Assembly (NCBI GenBank): GCA_045579665.1
Contig: JAZNMO010000188.1
Coordinates: 1-45,624, forward strand
Reading direction: 5' to 3'
DNA from: COE1 sp045579665
GTDB lineage: Bacteria > Bacillota > Clostridia > Lachnospirales > Lachnospiraceae
DNA: 45,624 nucleotides
Shown: in pieces, positions 8,627 to 15,937 of the stretch
Layout: each line of letters begins with the position of its first letter
Numbering within the stretch: position 1 is the first letter of the stretch
Made by a program: the position numbers and the translations under genes
Notes under the pieces: generated by a model
The model's input: the letters and a program-made list of their open reading frames with translations, nothing else
Database searches by the model: none
What the model was told of the DNA's origin: nothing

Positions 8627-9418
8627 ATGAATATATCAGCGATTATAACTGCTGTAGCCATTGTCGGAGGCGTTGGCTTGTTTCTGGGAATTTTTCTTGG
8701 AATAGCAGGTATTATATTCAAGGTAGAAGTAGATGAGAAGGAAGAGGCTGTATTAGAAGCACTTCCTGGTAATAACTGTGGCGGTTGTGGTTATCCGGGA
8801 TGTTCCGGTCTTGCGGCAGCCATTGCAAAGGGTGAAGCACCTGTCAACGCCTGTCCTGTAGGCGGCGAGGCAGTTGGTAAGGTAATTGCCGGCATCATGG
8901 GGGTCGAAGCAGGCGAGGCAGTTCGTATGACTGCATTTGTAAAGTGTGCAGGTACTTGTGAGAAGACAACACAGAAGTATGAGTACACAGGTGTTGAGGA
9001 CTGTGCCATGATGAAGTTTGTTCCGGCAGGCGGAGCAAAGTCATGTAGTCATGGATGTTTCGGATTTGGTAACTGTGCAAAAGCTTGCCCATTTGGTGCA
9101 ATCTCTATCGTAGATGGTATTGCGGTAGTAGATAAGGACAAGTGTAAGGCTTGTAGCAAGTGTGTGGCAGCTTGTCCACAGCACTTAATCGAGTTAATCC
9201 CTTATGATGCAAAGGCTGTTGTAACCTGTAGCTCTAAGGATAAGGGACCTGTTACCATGAAGGCATGTCAGGTTGGTTGTATCGGATGCGGACTTTGTGC
9301 AAAGGTTTGTCCAAACGGTGCAATTACAGTAGAAGACTTCCATGCACATATCGACCAGTCTAAGTGTACAGGCTGTGGCGCATGTAAGGAGAAGTGCCCG
9401 AAGAAGGCAATTGTATAA
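8627..9418 (+). CDS. rnfB: Rnf complex subunit B (ferredoxin-accepting polyferredoxin)
   Basis: The electron-input subunit of Rnf, taking electrons from reduced ferredoxin. One N-terminal helix (about 5-30) anchors it. Next comes the Fe-S domain with CGGCGYPGC and a further CP cysteine. The C-terminal half carries ferredoxin-like clusters: CFGFGNCAKACP, CKACSKCVAACP, CIGCGLCAKVCP and CTGCGACKEKCP. The length is 263 residues. It is the last gene of the rnf operon, 35 bases after rnfA, and a terminator hairpin follows at 9481. Confidence 0.95.
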   Translation: MNISAIITAVAIVGGVGLFLGIFLGIAGIIFKVEVDEKEEAVLEALPGNNCGGCGYPGCSGLAAAIAKGEAPVNACPVGGEAVGKVIAGIMGVEAGEAVRMTAFVKCAGTCEKTTQKYEYTGVEDCAMMKFVPAGGAKSCSHGCFGFGNCAKACPFGAISIVDGIAVVDKDKCKACSKCVAACPQHLIELIPYDAKAVVTCSSKDKGPVTMKACQVGCIGCGLCAKVCPNGAITVEDFHAHIDQSKCTGCGACKEKCPKKAIV

Positions 9419-9480
9419 AATTATGTTATATATTTGAGTCGTGCAGTGTGCAAGCTCGGCAGATTTGCAATACGAAGTTG

Positions 9481-9521
9481 AACCGACCTTTTCGTTGTGA
9501 TAGCGAGGAGGTCGGTTTTTT
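9481..9521 (+). terminator. Terminator after rnf, copy 1 of a repeated hairpin
   Basis: The stem AACCGACCT (9481-9489) / AGGTCGGTT (9509-9517) is followed by TTTT. The loop contains TTTTCGTTGTGATAGCGAGG. A near-identical hairpin lies after the next gene at 10393. Confidence 0.85.
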
Positions 9522-9549
9522 AATGTTGATGAGAAGCATTGTGGATAGA

Positions 9550-9583
9550 CGAAATGTAAAAATTACCCATTTTTTACATTTCG
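9550..9583. repeat. Perfect 13-bp inverted repeat with short flanking direct repeats
   Basis: CGAAATGTAAAAA (9550-9562) and TTTTTACATTTCG (9571-9583) are perfect complements around TTACCCAT. The near-direct repeats GTGGATAGA (9541-9549) and GTGGACAGA (9585-9593) flank it. No T-run follows, so it is not an ordinary terminator. It could be an operator or the footprint of a small mobile repeat. Confidence 0.6.
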
Positions 9584-9721
9584 AGTGGACAGAATAATGA
9601 TTATCTGATATGTTGGTTGACGTGTACACGAGAGATTTGATGATTAGTAAAAGTGATGTTGCTACGAAGCTGAAAAGAAAGGATAGTAACCATTGCAACA
9701 TATGCTAACTTATATTACAAT

Positions 9722-9749
9722 GACGTTAGACATGAAATGAGATAACGTC
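9722..9749. repeat. Inverted repeat upstream of the coiled-coil gene
   Basis: GACGTTA (9722-9728) and TAACGTC (9743-9749) are perfect inverted copies ending about 20 bases before the start codon. It may be an operator or an mRNA hairpin close to the Shine-Dalgarno AAGGAG (9755-9760). Confidence 0.4.
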
Positions 9750-9769
9750 CGATGAAGGAGTGAATGATT

Positions 9770-10375
9770 ATGTCAGATAATGAATTATTATTAGCGATAT
9801 CGACGATGCTCGAACCAATCAAGAATGATATATCGGATATGAAGAAACAAATATCGGGTATTGAAGGTGAAACAACTGGACTAAAGGGTGAGGTAGCCAG
9901 TTTGAAGTCAGATGTAACTGAATTGAAGTCAGATGTAACTGAATTGAAGTCAGATGTAACTGAATTGAAGTCAGATGTATCAGGATTAAAGACTGATGTA
10001 GCCGGTTTGAAGTCAGATGTAACTGAATTGAAGTCAGATGTATCAGGATTAAAGACTGATGTAGCCGGTTTGAAGTTAGATGTAACTGAATTGAAGTCAG
10101 ATGTATCAGGATTAAAGACTGATGTAGACAGTTTAAAATCAGAAGTGACTGATTTGAAGGCAAATGTTGTAAGTATAGATAATAGGCTCAGAAGAGTAGA
10201 GTTGAATCAAGAGAATGTGATTATTCCAAGATTGAATACGATAGAAGTTTGTTATACTTCAACATATGACAGATATAGAACTAGCGTGTCCGATTATGAG
10301 ACGATGAAGGAAGATATTGCCTTGTTGAAGAGTGTTGTTATGGAGCATAGTGAGATATTGCAAAGAATTTCATAG
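9770..10375 (+). CDS. Heptad-repeat coiled-coil protein of unknown function
   Basis: I do not recognise a characterised family. The 201-residue protein begins with a short amphipathic segment and is then a regular heptad repeat of the form L-K-(S/T)-D-V-x-x from about residue 42 to 132, a long parallel coiled coil. The C-terminal ~60 residues (NQENVIIPRLNTIE, then YDRYRTSVSDYETM) are not repetitive and look like a conserved end found in small Firmicutes proteins. There is no signal peptide or membrane segment. The start at 9770 is preferred because AAGGAG (9755-9760) lies 9 bases upstream; the ATG at 9764 is only 3 bases away. It is monocistronic, between twin hairpins. Confidence 0.75.
   Translation: MSDNELLLAISTMLEPIKNDISDMKKQISGIEGETTGLKGEVASLKSDVTELKSDVTELKSDVTELKSDVSGLKTDVAGLKSDVTELKSDVSGLKTDVAGLKLDVTELKSDVSGLKTDVDSLKSEVTDLKANVVSIDNRLRRVELNQENVIIPRLNTIEVCYTSTYDRYRTSVSDYETMKEDIALLKSVVMEHSEILQRIS
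9893..10165 (+). repeat. Thirteen 21-bp tandem repeats with a 63-bp higher-order unit
   Basis: Thirteen consecutive 21-bp units encode one heptad each. One 21-mer is exactly repeated at 9914, 9935, 9956, 10019 and 10082; a second is repeated at 9977, 10040 and 10103. Units 9956-10018 and 10019-10081 form a 63-bp period differing at a single base. Such perfect coding repeats are prone to copy-number change without a frameshift. Confidence 0.95.
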
Positions 10376-10392
10376 ATGAGAATGTAAAGTTT

Positions 10393-10436
10393 AAACCGAC
10401 CTTTTTCGTGATAATAGCGAGGAGGTCGGTTTTCTC
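10393..10436 (+). terminator. Terminator after the coiled-coil gene, copy 2 of the repeated hairpin
   Basis: The stem AAACCGACC (10393-10401) / GGTCGGTTT (10424-10432) is followed by TCTC. The loop shares TAGCGAGGA and TCGTGATA with the hairpin at 9481-9521. The T-run is short, so termination may be partial. Confidence 0.7.
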
Positions 10437-10501
10437 ATGAGTTTTGCAGAGGACTCCTTTTTCTATAGGTAAGCATTACAGAACATTCATTCGTATTTGG
10501 C

Positions 10502-10530
10502 TTTACATCATATGGAAAAGGATGTAAAAT
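10502..10530 (+). promoter_or_regulatory. Promoter for the nine-gene enzyme cluster, with internal inverted repeat
   Basis: TTTACA (10502-10507), a 17-base spacer and TAAAAT (10525-10530) make a good sigma-A promoter. TTTACATC (10502-10509) and GATGTAAA (10521-10528) form a perfect inverted repeat covering both boxes, which could be an operator. Confidence 0.55.
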
Positions 10531-10571
10531 TAAATAGAGTTTACATAAAATAGTGAAATGGGAGTAACAAC

Positions 10572-11252
10572 ATGGTAAATAGCAAAGAAGTGAAGCAGAT
10601 ACTAACATCACTGGGAGCTGATTTGTGTGGAATAGCAAGTATCGATAGGTTTGATAGTGCGCCAAAGGGCTATCATCCTTTGGATGTGATGCCGACATGC
10701 AAGTCGGTTATTTCATTTGGATGCAGATTTCCTGTAGGAGCATTGAAATGTAACACATCGACTGTATACACGAGGATTCGTAATACGATAACGCCTAAGA
10801 TGGATATGATAGCACTGGATTTCTGTATAGAGATGGAGAAGCGGGGGATTGTATGTGTGCCTATTCCTACAAATGAAAATGAATGGGACGGTAATACAAA
10901 CAGATGGCGTTCCATCATTTCGCAGAAGCATGCGGCACAAGCAGCAGGGCTTGGTACGATTGGCAGACATTCACTGTTAATTACACCGGAGTACGGCAGT
11001 ATGATTTGGTTGGGAGCCGTGTTATGTGAGGCAGAATTGGAAGCGGATGCATTGAAGGAAGATATGTGTACGAATTGTAATCTTTGTGTCAATGCTTGTC
11101 CGGTGAATGCACTGGAGTATGAGGAAATGAAGCAGGAAGTTTGTTGGAATCATGCGTTTGGTGATAATGAGGAGAAACAGAAGTGGGAGATATCCTGCCA
11201 TAAGTGTAGGGATATTTGTCCTCATAATACAGGAACGATGAATACTTTTTAG
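10572..11252 (+). CDS. QueG-like double [4Fe-4S] protein
   Basis: Related to epoxyqueuosine reductase (QueG) and other cobalamin-linked iron-sulfur reductases. The 226-residue protein has the N-terminal LGADLCGIA motif, a central AAQAAGLGTIGRHSLLITPEYG region, then C166-x2-C169-x2-C172-x3-C176 and a second set C209-x2-C212-x3-C216, with C191 as a possible fourth ligand. It is shorter than QueG (~310-380) and lacks the C-terminal HEAT-like part, so it is probably a relative with a different, unknown substrate. First gene of a co-directional cluster; the GGGAG Shine-Dalgarno is 7-8 bases upstream. Confidence 0.75.
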   Translation: MVNSKEVKQILTSLGADLCGIASIDRFDSAPKGYHPLDVMPTCKSVISFGCRFPVGALKCNTSTVYTRIRNTITPKMDMIALDFCIEMEKRGIVCVPIPTNENEWDGNTNRWRSIISQKHAAQAAGLGTIGRHSLLITPEYGSMIWLGAVLCEAELEADALKEDMCTNCNLCVNACPVNALEYEEMKQEVCWNHAFGDNEEKQKWEISCHKCRDICPHNTGTMNTF

Positions 11253-11262
11253 AGGAGAAACT

Positions 11263-11730
11263 ATGGAAAACAATACGACAAATTATGGACAGTCAGTAAC
11301 AGGAGTGGTAATTAAGGAGAATAAAGTGTTACTGGCAAGACATACATACGGCGGTGGTGCAGGTAAGTTAATTATCCCTGGTGGATATGTAGAATATGGA
11401 GAGACACCGCAGGATGCGTTAAGACGTGAATATTTGGAGGAGACCAATATTGTGGTAGAGCCGAAAAGTATTATCGGAATCCGCTTTAATAACCATGATT
11501 GGTATGTGGCATTTCGCGCGGAATATGTGTCGGGAGAAGCGCAGTCAGACCATGATGAGAACAGCGAAGTGGTATGGATGGAAATTGAGGAAGCATTGAC
11601 GAGAGAGGATGTACCTGACCTGACCAAGAAGTTGATTCAGTGTGCGCTAAGCGAAGATACAGGATTGGTAGAGATACCTTATGAAGGCAGTACAAAGCAT
11701 GGAAAGCCGTATTTGTATGGATTAGATTAG
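11263..11730 (+). CDS. Nudix hydrolase
   Basis: Nudix proteins cleave nucleoside diphosphates linked to another moiety. The Nudix box is clear at 41-63: G41-x5-E47-x7-R55-E56-x2-E59-E60, with the usual final Gly replaced by Asn62. The catalytic glutamates are present, so activity is likely. The 155 residues make one domain with a short C-terminal tail (GKPYLYGLD). The substrate cannot be told from sequence. It begins 10 bases after the QueG-like gene, with GAGGAG upstream. Confidence 0.88.
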   Translation: MENNTTNYGQSVTGVVIKENKVLLARHTYGGGAGKLIIPGGYVEYGETPQDALRREYLEETNIVVEPKSIIGIRFNNHDWYVAFRAEYVSGEAQSDHDENSEVVWMEIEEALTREDVPDLTKKLIQCALSEDTGLVEIPYEGSTKHGKPYLYGLD

Positions 11731-11745
11731 AGGGAGATTCATTAA

Positions 11746-12228
11746 ATGGTGAAAAAGATTCTTATTACAGCATTTCGGCATACATCGGCAGAGTTATTAT
11801 TACAGGAAAAGGAAGAATATAAGATATTTTTGTTGCCAAATGATATAATCAAGGATTCAGAAATATTGATAGATGCGCTTTCGAAAGAAAGATATGACTA
11901 TGTCATTAGTTTTGGGCAGAGACCGAATATTAAGAATAAGATACATGTTGAAACGACTGCGAGAGATGGTGAGTTGTATATAGATACAGACTTGGATTGT
12001 AATAAGTTAATGCAGTTATTTAAGAAGCAAGGGATTGCGACGAAGATTTCACACAATGCGGGGACTTCCTTTTGCAACAGTTTGTATTGGAATGGGTTAA
12101 AGTATATTATAGAGAAAAAACTAGATACACAGATGGTCTTTGTACATATTCCATTTGAGAAGAATATAGATGATTTTGAAGGATTTAGTCAAAAGATTTT
12201 TCAGGTGCTTGATGAACTAAAGCGATAA
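11746..12228 (+). CDS. Pyroglutamyl-peptidase I-like protein (C15), short form
   Basis: Pyroglutamyl peptidase removes N-terminal pyroglutamate. The protein keeps the family landmarks in order: ILITAF at the N terminus, a GQRPNIKNKIHVE stretch with E69, SHNAGTSFCN with C110, and FVHIPF with H134, which fit the Glu-Cys-His triad. At 160 residues it is clearly shorter than the ~200-215 of Pcp, with the early substrate-pocket region reduced, so specificity may differ. It sits 15 bases after the Nudix gene. Confidence 0.72.
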   Translation: MVKKILITAFRHTSAELLLQEKEEYKIFLLPNDIIKDSEILIDALSKERYDYVISFGQRPNIKNKIHVETTARDGELYIDTDLDCNKLMQLFKKQGIATKISHNAGTSFCNSLYWNGLKYIIEKKLDTQMVFVHIPFEKNIDDFEGFSQKIFQVLDELKR

Positions 12229-12254
12229 CAGTGGACGTATAATTGAGGTGAAAG

Positions 12255-12623
12255 ATGCAGGTAGAAGATATTAAAAAGTATTGTCTTAGCAAGCATAAAG
12301 CATGTGAAACATATCCCTTTGGAGATATTCCCATATGCTATAAGCTAAATAATAAAATATTTGCGCAGATATATCCATATCCTGAGGATTATAAGATAAC
12401 ACTCAAGTGTACGGCGGATGCAGGACAGTTTTATAGAGATGTTTATCTGGGCAAGGTAGTAAGAGGATATCACTGTCCGACAGTGCAGCAACCATATTGG
12501 AATACGATATATTTGAGTGATTTTCCAGATGACGAATTATTAAATATGGTAGACCTTGCTTATGAAACAGTATTCAATAGTTTTTCTAAGAAGGTGCAAA
12601 GAGAAATATTAGAAGAGGAATAA
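12255..12623 (+). CDS. MmcQ/YjbR family protein
   Basis: A small protein of the YjbR/CyaY-like fold family, called MmcQ or DUF419. The 122 residues include the usual pattern: ETYPFGDIPICYKLNNKIFAQI, then LKCTADAG, then the YWNTIYL stretch before the C-terminal helix. Members are often described as DNA-binding on structural grounds, but the cellular role is not established. The Shine-Dalgarno GAGGTGA is just before the ATG. It belongs to the same co-directional cluster, 6 bases from the next gene. Confidence 0.82.
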   Translation: MQVEDIKKYCLSKHKACETYPFGDIPICYKLNNKIFAQIYPYPEDYKITLKCTADAGQFYRDVYLGKVVRGYHCPTVQQPYWNTIYLSDFPDDELLNMVDLAYETVFNSFSKKVQREILEEE

Positions 12624-12629
12624 AGTTAT

Positions 12630-13259
12630 ATGATTAGATATGGAAAAGACGTTATTCTTTATTTTGACGAGCAAGATGCAGAACTGGCTGAGCAGCTGTT
12701 AGATGTAGTATTGGCTAATTTAGAACGGCTTCTTTGCTTTTTTAAGTTGGAAGAATTAAAGGATAAAGTAGATATTATCATATATTCGTCGATTAAGGAT
12801 TACGAGAAGCACATGATTGATTGTGGACAAACATATTTCGACTGGATGATTGCGGATACGATTGATGGGAAAATAAATATAGCAAATGTGGATGCTTGTC
12901 GAGCAACACAGGCACATAAGGACATGAGCTTTGATGAATATACAAAGGTTATTATTCATGAATTAGTACATATATGTCAACGACATGTGTATGAGAACTG
13001 CTATGGTTGTGAATGGTTTTGGGAAGCGTTAGCAACAAATTTGTCAGGACAGAATATGGAGTATCCAAAACAAATATGTACAAAAAACGATTTGATGTTT
13101 CATTATAATGAGGTACCTTACGCATATGCGATTTCTTATCATATGGGTAGGTATATGTTGGAAAATCTGTCACATGAAAAGATATATAAGTATATCTTGA
13201 ATCCAGATGTATTGTGGCAGGATACGGAAGAGTTGATGAAAGTGTTGAAGTTAATGTAA
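12630..13259 (+). CDS. Putative HExxH zinc metallopeptidase-like protein
   Basis: The 209-residue protein has a gluzincin-type motif H110-E-L-V-H114 followed by E132 (FWEALA), the spacing expected of a third zinc ligand. The upstream part (IIIYSSIKDYEKHM) resembles the strand that precedes the active site in small bacterial MA-clan proteins. There is no signal peptide or membrane helix, so it is cytoplasmic. The substrate is unknown. Start spacing is tight (6 bases after yjbR) and the Shine-Dalgarno (GAGG) is inside the previous gene. Confidence 0.68.
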   Translation: MIRYGKDVILYFDEQDAELAEQLLDVVLANLERLLCFFKLEELKDKVDIIIYSSIKDYEKHMIDCGQTYFDWMIADTIDGKINIANVDACRATQAHKDMSFDEYTKVIIHELVHICQRHVYENCYGCEWFWEALATNLSGQNMEYPKQICTKNDLMFHYNEVPYAYAISYHMGRYMLENLSHEKIYKYILNPDVLWQDTEELMKVLKLM

Positions 13260-13270
13260 GGAATGAGATT

Positions 13271-14218
13271 ATGATTCTAAGCGTCAGCAGAAGAACAGAC
13301 ATCCCAAGCTATTACTCGGAGTGGTTTTTCAATAGAATAAAGGAAGGCTTTCTATATGTGAGGAATCCGATGAATCCGCAACAGGTAAGCAGGATAGAGC
13401 TGTCGCCGGAGGTGGTGGATTGTATTGTGTTTTGGACGAAGAATCCGGAGCCGATGTTAGAGAAATTAGACGAATTGAAGAAATATTCGTATTATTTTCA
13501 ATTTACACTGACAAGCTATGGTCGAGATATCGAAAGTAATTTGCCTCATAAAAGAGAATGCATGATACCAATTTTTCAGCGTTTATCAGAGAAGATTGGA
13601 ATGGAAAAAGTAGTATGGCGTTATGACCCGATACTATTAACGGACAAATATACGATAGAATATCATTGCAAAGCATTCGAACAGATAGCCAATTCTTTGA
13701 GAGGTTATACGAAGCGATGTGTTATCAGCTTTGTTGATTCATATTCTAAGATACACAAGAGTATGCAGGCTGTGAATGCGAGATTGCTTGCTGAGGATGA
13801 AATGAGGTTGCTTGCTAAAGCTTTTTCAAAGATAGCAAGAGATAATGGCATGGAGATAGTGACCTGTGCGGAGCAGATAGATTTGAGCGAGTATGGGATT
13901 GGGCATAGCAGCTGCATTGATAAAGGCTTGATAGAAGAGATTATAGGGAGCCCTATCACAGTCAAAAAAGATAAGAACCAACGTGCAGAATGCGGATGCG
14001 TGGAGAGTATTGACGTTGGAACCTATAATACCTGTCGGAATGGTTGTAGGTATTGTTATGCAAATTATAGTATGGAAAGTGTTATGACAAATGCCAAGAA
14101 GTATGATGTAAATTCGCCGTTGCTGTGTGGGACAGTGCATGATGAAGATAAGGTTACGATAAGAAAGATACAGTCTTTTTGCAAAGAAGGTTGTTTTGAT
14201 GGAGATATTTTCAAGTAA
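13271..14218 (+). CDS. DUF1848 family protein with a CxxxCxxC cluster
   Basis: A member of the DUF1848 family, without a settled function. The N terminus has the family signature SRRTDIPSYYSEW and YVRNPMNP, then VFWTKNP. The C-terminal part holds C241, C243 and C255-x3-C259-x2-C262 (CRNGCRYC). This is the radical-SAM spacing but lies at the C-terminal end instead of the usual N-terminal part. The ATG at 13271 is chosen because AAGGA is 8 bases upstream; an earlier in-frame start would run into the preceding gene. The length is 315 residues. Confidence 0.8.
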   Translation: MILSVSRRTDIPSYYSEWFFNRIKEGFLYVRNPMNPQQVSRIELSPEVVDCIVFWTKNPEPMLEKLDELKKYSYYFQFTLTSYGRDIESNLPHKRECMIPIFQRLSEKIGMEKVVWRYDPILLTDKYTIEYHCKAFEQIANSLRGYTKRCVISFVDSYSKIHKSMQAVNARLLAEDEMRLLAKAFSKIARDNGMEIVTCAEQIDLSEYGIGHSSCIDKGLIEEIIGSPITVKKDKNQRAECGCVESIDVGTYNTCRNGCRYCYANYSMESVMTNAKKYDVNSPLLCGTVHDEDKVTIRKIQSFCKEGCFDGDIFK

Positions 14219-14234
14219 TTAAAGGAGACCAGAG

Positions 14235-14756
14235 ATGGAAATTAGAAAATGTAATATAGATGATATCGCAGAGGTTGGGATATTTTACGACACAGTTGTA
14301 AAGCATCTTGATGATACGATTAATTACCCCAAATGGGTATATAAGATATATCCTTCGGAGGATTCTGTTAGAGAAAAACAACAGGAGCAAAGCCAATTCC
14401 TATGTGAAGAAGAAGGAAAGATTGTAGGCGCATTTGTCTTAAATGATGACCCGGACGGTGCATACGAGAAGGTGGCATGGAGTAAGCCGTTGGCAGAAGG
14501 TGAGTACATGGTGTGCCATACACTTGCGACAGCACCGGACCAGCAGGGAAAAGGGGTTGGCAGGCAGTTAGTAGAATACTGTATTGCGTATGCAAAGGAA
14601 CAGGGCTTCAAGGGGATACGTTTGGATGTTGTTCCTGAGAATATTCCCGCAAGAAAGTTGTACGAGAAATGTGGATTTTCTTATGTAGGAGATATTGATT
14701 TGGAGAGAGACATAGAAGAGATACCATTGTTTTCTATGTATGAGTTGAACTTTTAA
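14235..14756 (+). CDS. GNAT family N-acetyltransferase
   Basis: Transfers an acetyl group from acetyl-CoA to an unknown amine. The 173 residues show the GNAT order: N-terminal IRKCNIDDIAEV, the beta4 core ending in CHTLATAPDQQGKGVGRQL (the Q/RxxGxG/A pyrophosphate loop), then GIRLDVVPENIPARKLYEKCGF. Length and order are typical. The start is supported by AAAGGAG 9-10 bases upstream. The gene is 16 bases after DUF1848 and 10 bases before the next gene. Confidence 0.9.
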   Translation: MEIRKCNIDDIAEVGIFYDTVVKHLDDTINYPKWVYKIYPSEDSVREKQQEQSQFLCEEEGKIVGAFVLNDDPDGAYEKVAWSKPLAEGEYMVCHTLATAPDQQGKGVGRQLVEYCIAYAKEQGFKGIRLDVVPENIPARKLYEKCGFSYVGDIDLERDIEEIPLFSMYELNF

Positions 14757-14766
14757 GGAGAAACGT

Positions 14767-15294
14767 ATGGTTATTTTAATCGGAGGAAGCACACACACCG
14801 GAAAGACATTATTGGCGCAGAAAATGGTGGAGAAGTATCACTATTCCTGCTTATCCTTAGACCATTTGAAGATGGGGCTTATCAGAAGCGGACATACAAC
14901 GCTCACACCCTATGATGACGATAAGATGACGGATTTTCTGTGGCCGATTGTTAGTGAGATGATTAAGACAGTAATTGAGAATGAGCAAAATATCATTATT
15001 GAGGGATGTTATTTTCCTTATGATTGGAAGTCTTACTTTGAACAGGAATACTTAGCGAAGATTAAGATGGTATTTCTGGTGTTTGATAAGGAGTACATAG
15101 AGACGCATTTTGAGGATATCAGAAGCTATGGCAGTGTAATCGAAGACCGGGGAGAGGACGAGGATTGCACAAAGGAAGTATTGTTAAGAGATAATGAGCT
15201 TTGCTTAGAAATGTGCAGACAGTATGGCTGCGAGTATCATCTTGTGACAGAGCAGTATGATATTTGCGTAGAGAGCATTATGGGAGAGGAATAG
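14767..15294 (+). CDS. P-loop nucleotide-binding protein, 2-phosphoglycerate-kinase-like
   Basis: A small ATPase or kinase of the P-loop class with Walker A GGSTHTGKT (residues 6-14) and a hydrophobic strand with acidic end (IIIEGCYFPYDW) in the place of Walker B. The order resembles adenylate kinase or 2-phosphoglycerate-kinase-like proteins. The 175 residues make a single domain. The substrate is unknown. It is 10 bases after the GNAT gene, with AAGGAG upstream, and only 4 bases before the next gene. Confidence 0.72.
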   Translation: MVILIGGSTHTGKTLLAQKMVEKYHYSCLSLDHLKMGLIRSGHTTLTPYDDDKMTDFLWPIVSEMIKTVIENEQNIIIEGCYFPYDWKSYFEQEYLAKIKMVFLVFDKEYIETHFEDIRSYGSVIEDRGEDEDCTKEVLLRDNELCLEMCRQYGCEYHLVTEQYDICVESIMGEE

Positions 15295-15298
15295 GAAA

Positions 15299-15829
15299 AT
15301 GATTTTATTAGTAGTAGATACACAGAAGTTAATAACAAATGAAAAGCTTTATAATTTTAGTACATTTGAAAGCAATGTAAAATGTTTATTACAAACTGCA
15401 AGAGAACATCATATAGAAGTCATCTATGTTCGTCATGATGACGGTGAGGGCGGTGAGTTAACCAAGGGGGCGGAAGGCTTTGAGATATATGAAGGCTTTA
15501 GGCCGCAGTCAGGAGAAAGAATCTTTGATAAAACAGTAAACAGTGCATTCAAGGGAACCGGTCTTTTGGAATATCTAAGAGGCAAGGAAGAGCAGGATGT
15601 TATCGTGGTTGGATTGCAGACGGATTATTGCATCGATGCAACGATTAAATGTGGTTTTGAGCATGGATTTCATGTGATTGTGCCAGAATATGCCAATACC
15701 ACCGTTGATAATGAGTATATGACAGGCGAACAGACCTATGAATATTATAATCAGTTCATATGGAATAAAAGATATGCGGAGTGTGTGTCAGTGGAGGAAG
15801 TCATTCGACGTATGAAAAACAATAAATAA
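15299..15829 (+). CDS. Isochorismatase-like cysteine hydrolase
   Basis: A cysteine hydrolase of the isochorismatase/nicotinamidase superfamily. The catalytic triad is D7 (VVDTQ), K78 (FDKTVNSAF) and C111, next to the VGLQTDYC cis-peptide strand. It has 176 residues, normal for the family. The nicotinamidase metal site is not evident, so it is probably a general amide or ester hydrolase. It is the last gene of the nine-gene cluster, followed by a terminator hairpin at 15836. Confidence 0.87.
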   Translation: MILLVVDTQKLITNEKLYNFSTFESNVKCLLQTAREHHIEVIYVRHDDGEGGELTKGAEGFEIYEGFRPQSGERIFDKTVNSAFKGTGLLEYLRGKEEQDVIVVGLQTDYCIDATIKCGFEHGFHVIVPEYANTTVDNEYMTGEQTYEYYNQFIWNKRYAECVSVEEVIRRMKNNK

Positions 15830-15835
15830 ACGGAT

Positions 15836-15898
15836 ATGCTCCCCTTTGGGTAGGTAGTTAGAATAAAAACTGTTTATCTGAAGGAGGAGCATTTTTTT
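15836..15898 (+). terminator. Terminator at the end of the enzyme cluster
   Basis: ATGCTCCCCTT (15836-15846) pairs with AAGGAGGAGCAT (15881-15892) with one bulged base, and TTTTTTT follows. The apical part (AGTT/AACT) adds a second small stem. It is long for a terminator, and the loop could carry a regulatory fold. Confidence 0.75.
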
Positions 15899-15909
15899 CA
15901 ACAAAATAC

Positions 15910-15937
15910 TTGCAAATAATTTTACATATGGTATACT
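15910..15937 (+). promoter_or_regulatory. Promoter of the ABC importer operon, followed by AACGTG repeats
   Basis: TTGCAA (15910-15915), a 16-base spacer and TATACT (15932-15937). Two AACGTG direct repeats at 15940 and 15948, 8 bases apart, lie right at the expected transcript start and could bind a regulator. Confidence 0.6.

Noticed and set aside
9394..9597. 67-codon frame overlapping the rnfB end
   Set aside because: It runs through the terminator hairpin at 9481 and has no ribosome site.
9819..10163. - strand open frame of 114 codons
   Set aside because: It is the antisense reading of the 21-bp repeat array and inherits its periodicity; no Shine-Dalgarno or start context.
9893..10165. 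CRISPR array
   Set aside because: The units are contiguous 21-bp coding heptads with no spacers and no cas genes nearby.
13214..13270. Earlier in-frame start for the DUF1848 gene
   Set aside because: It would overlap the previous gene, and the family begins at MILSVSRRTDIP (13271) with its own ribosome site.
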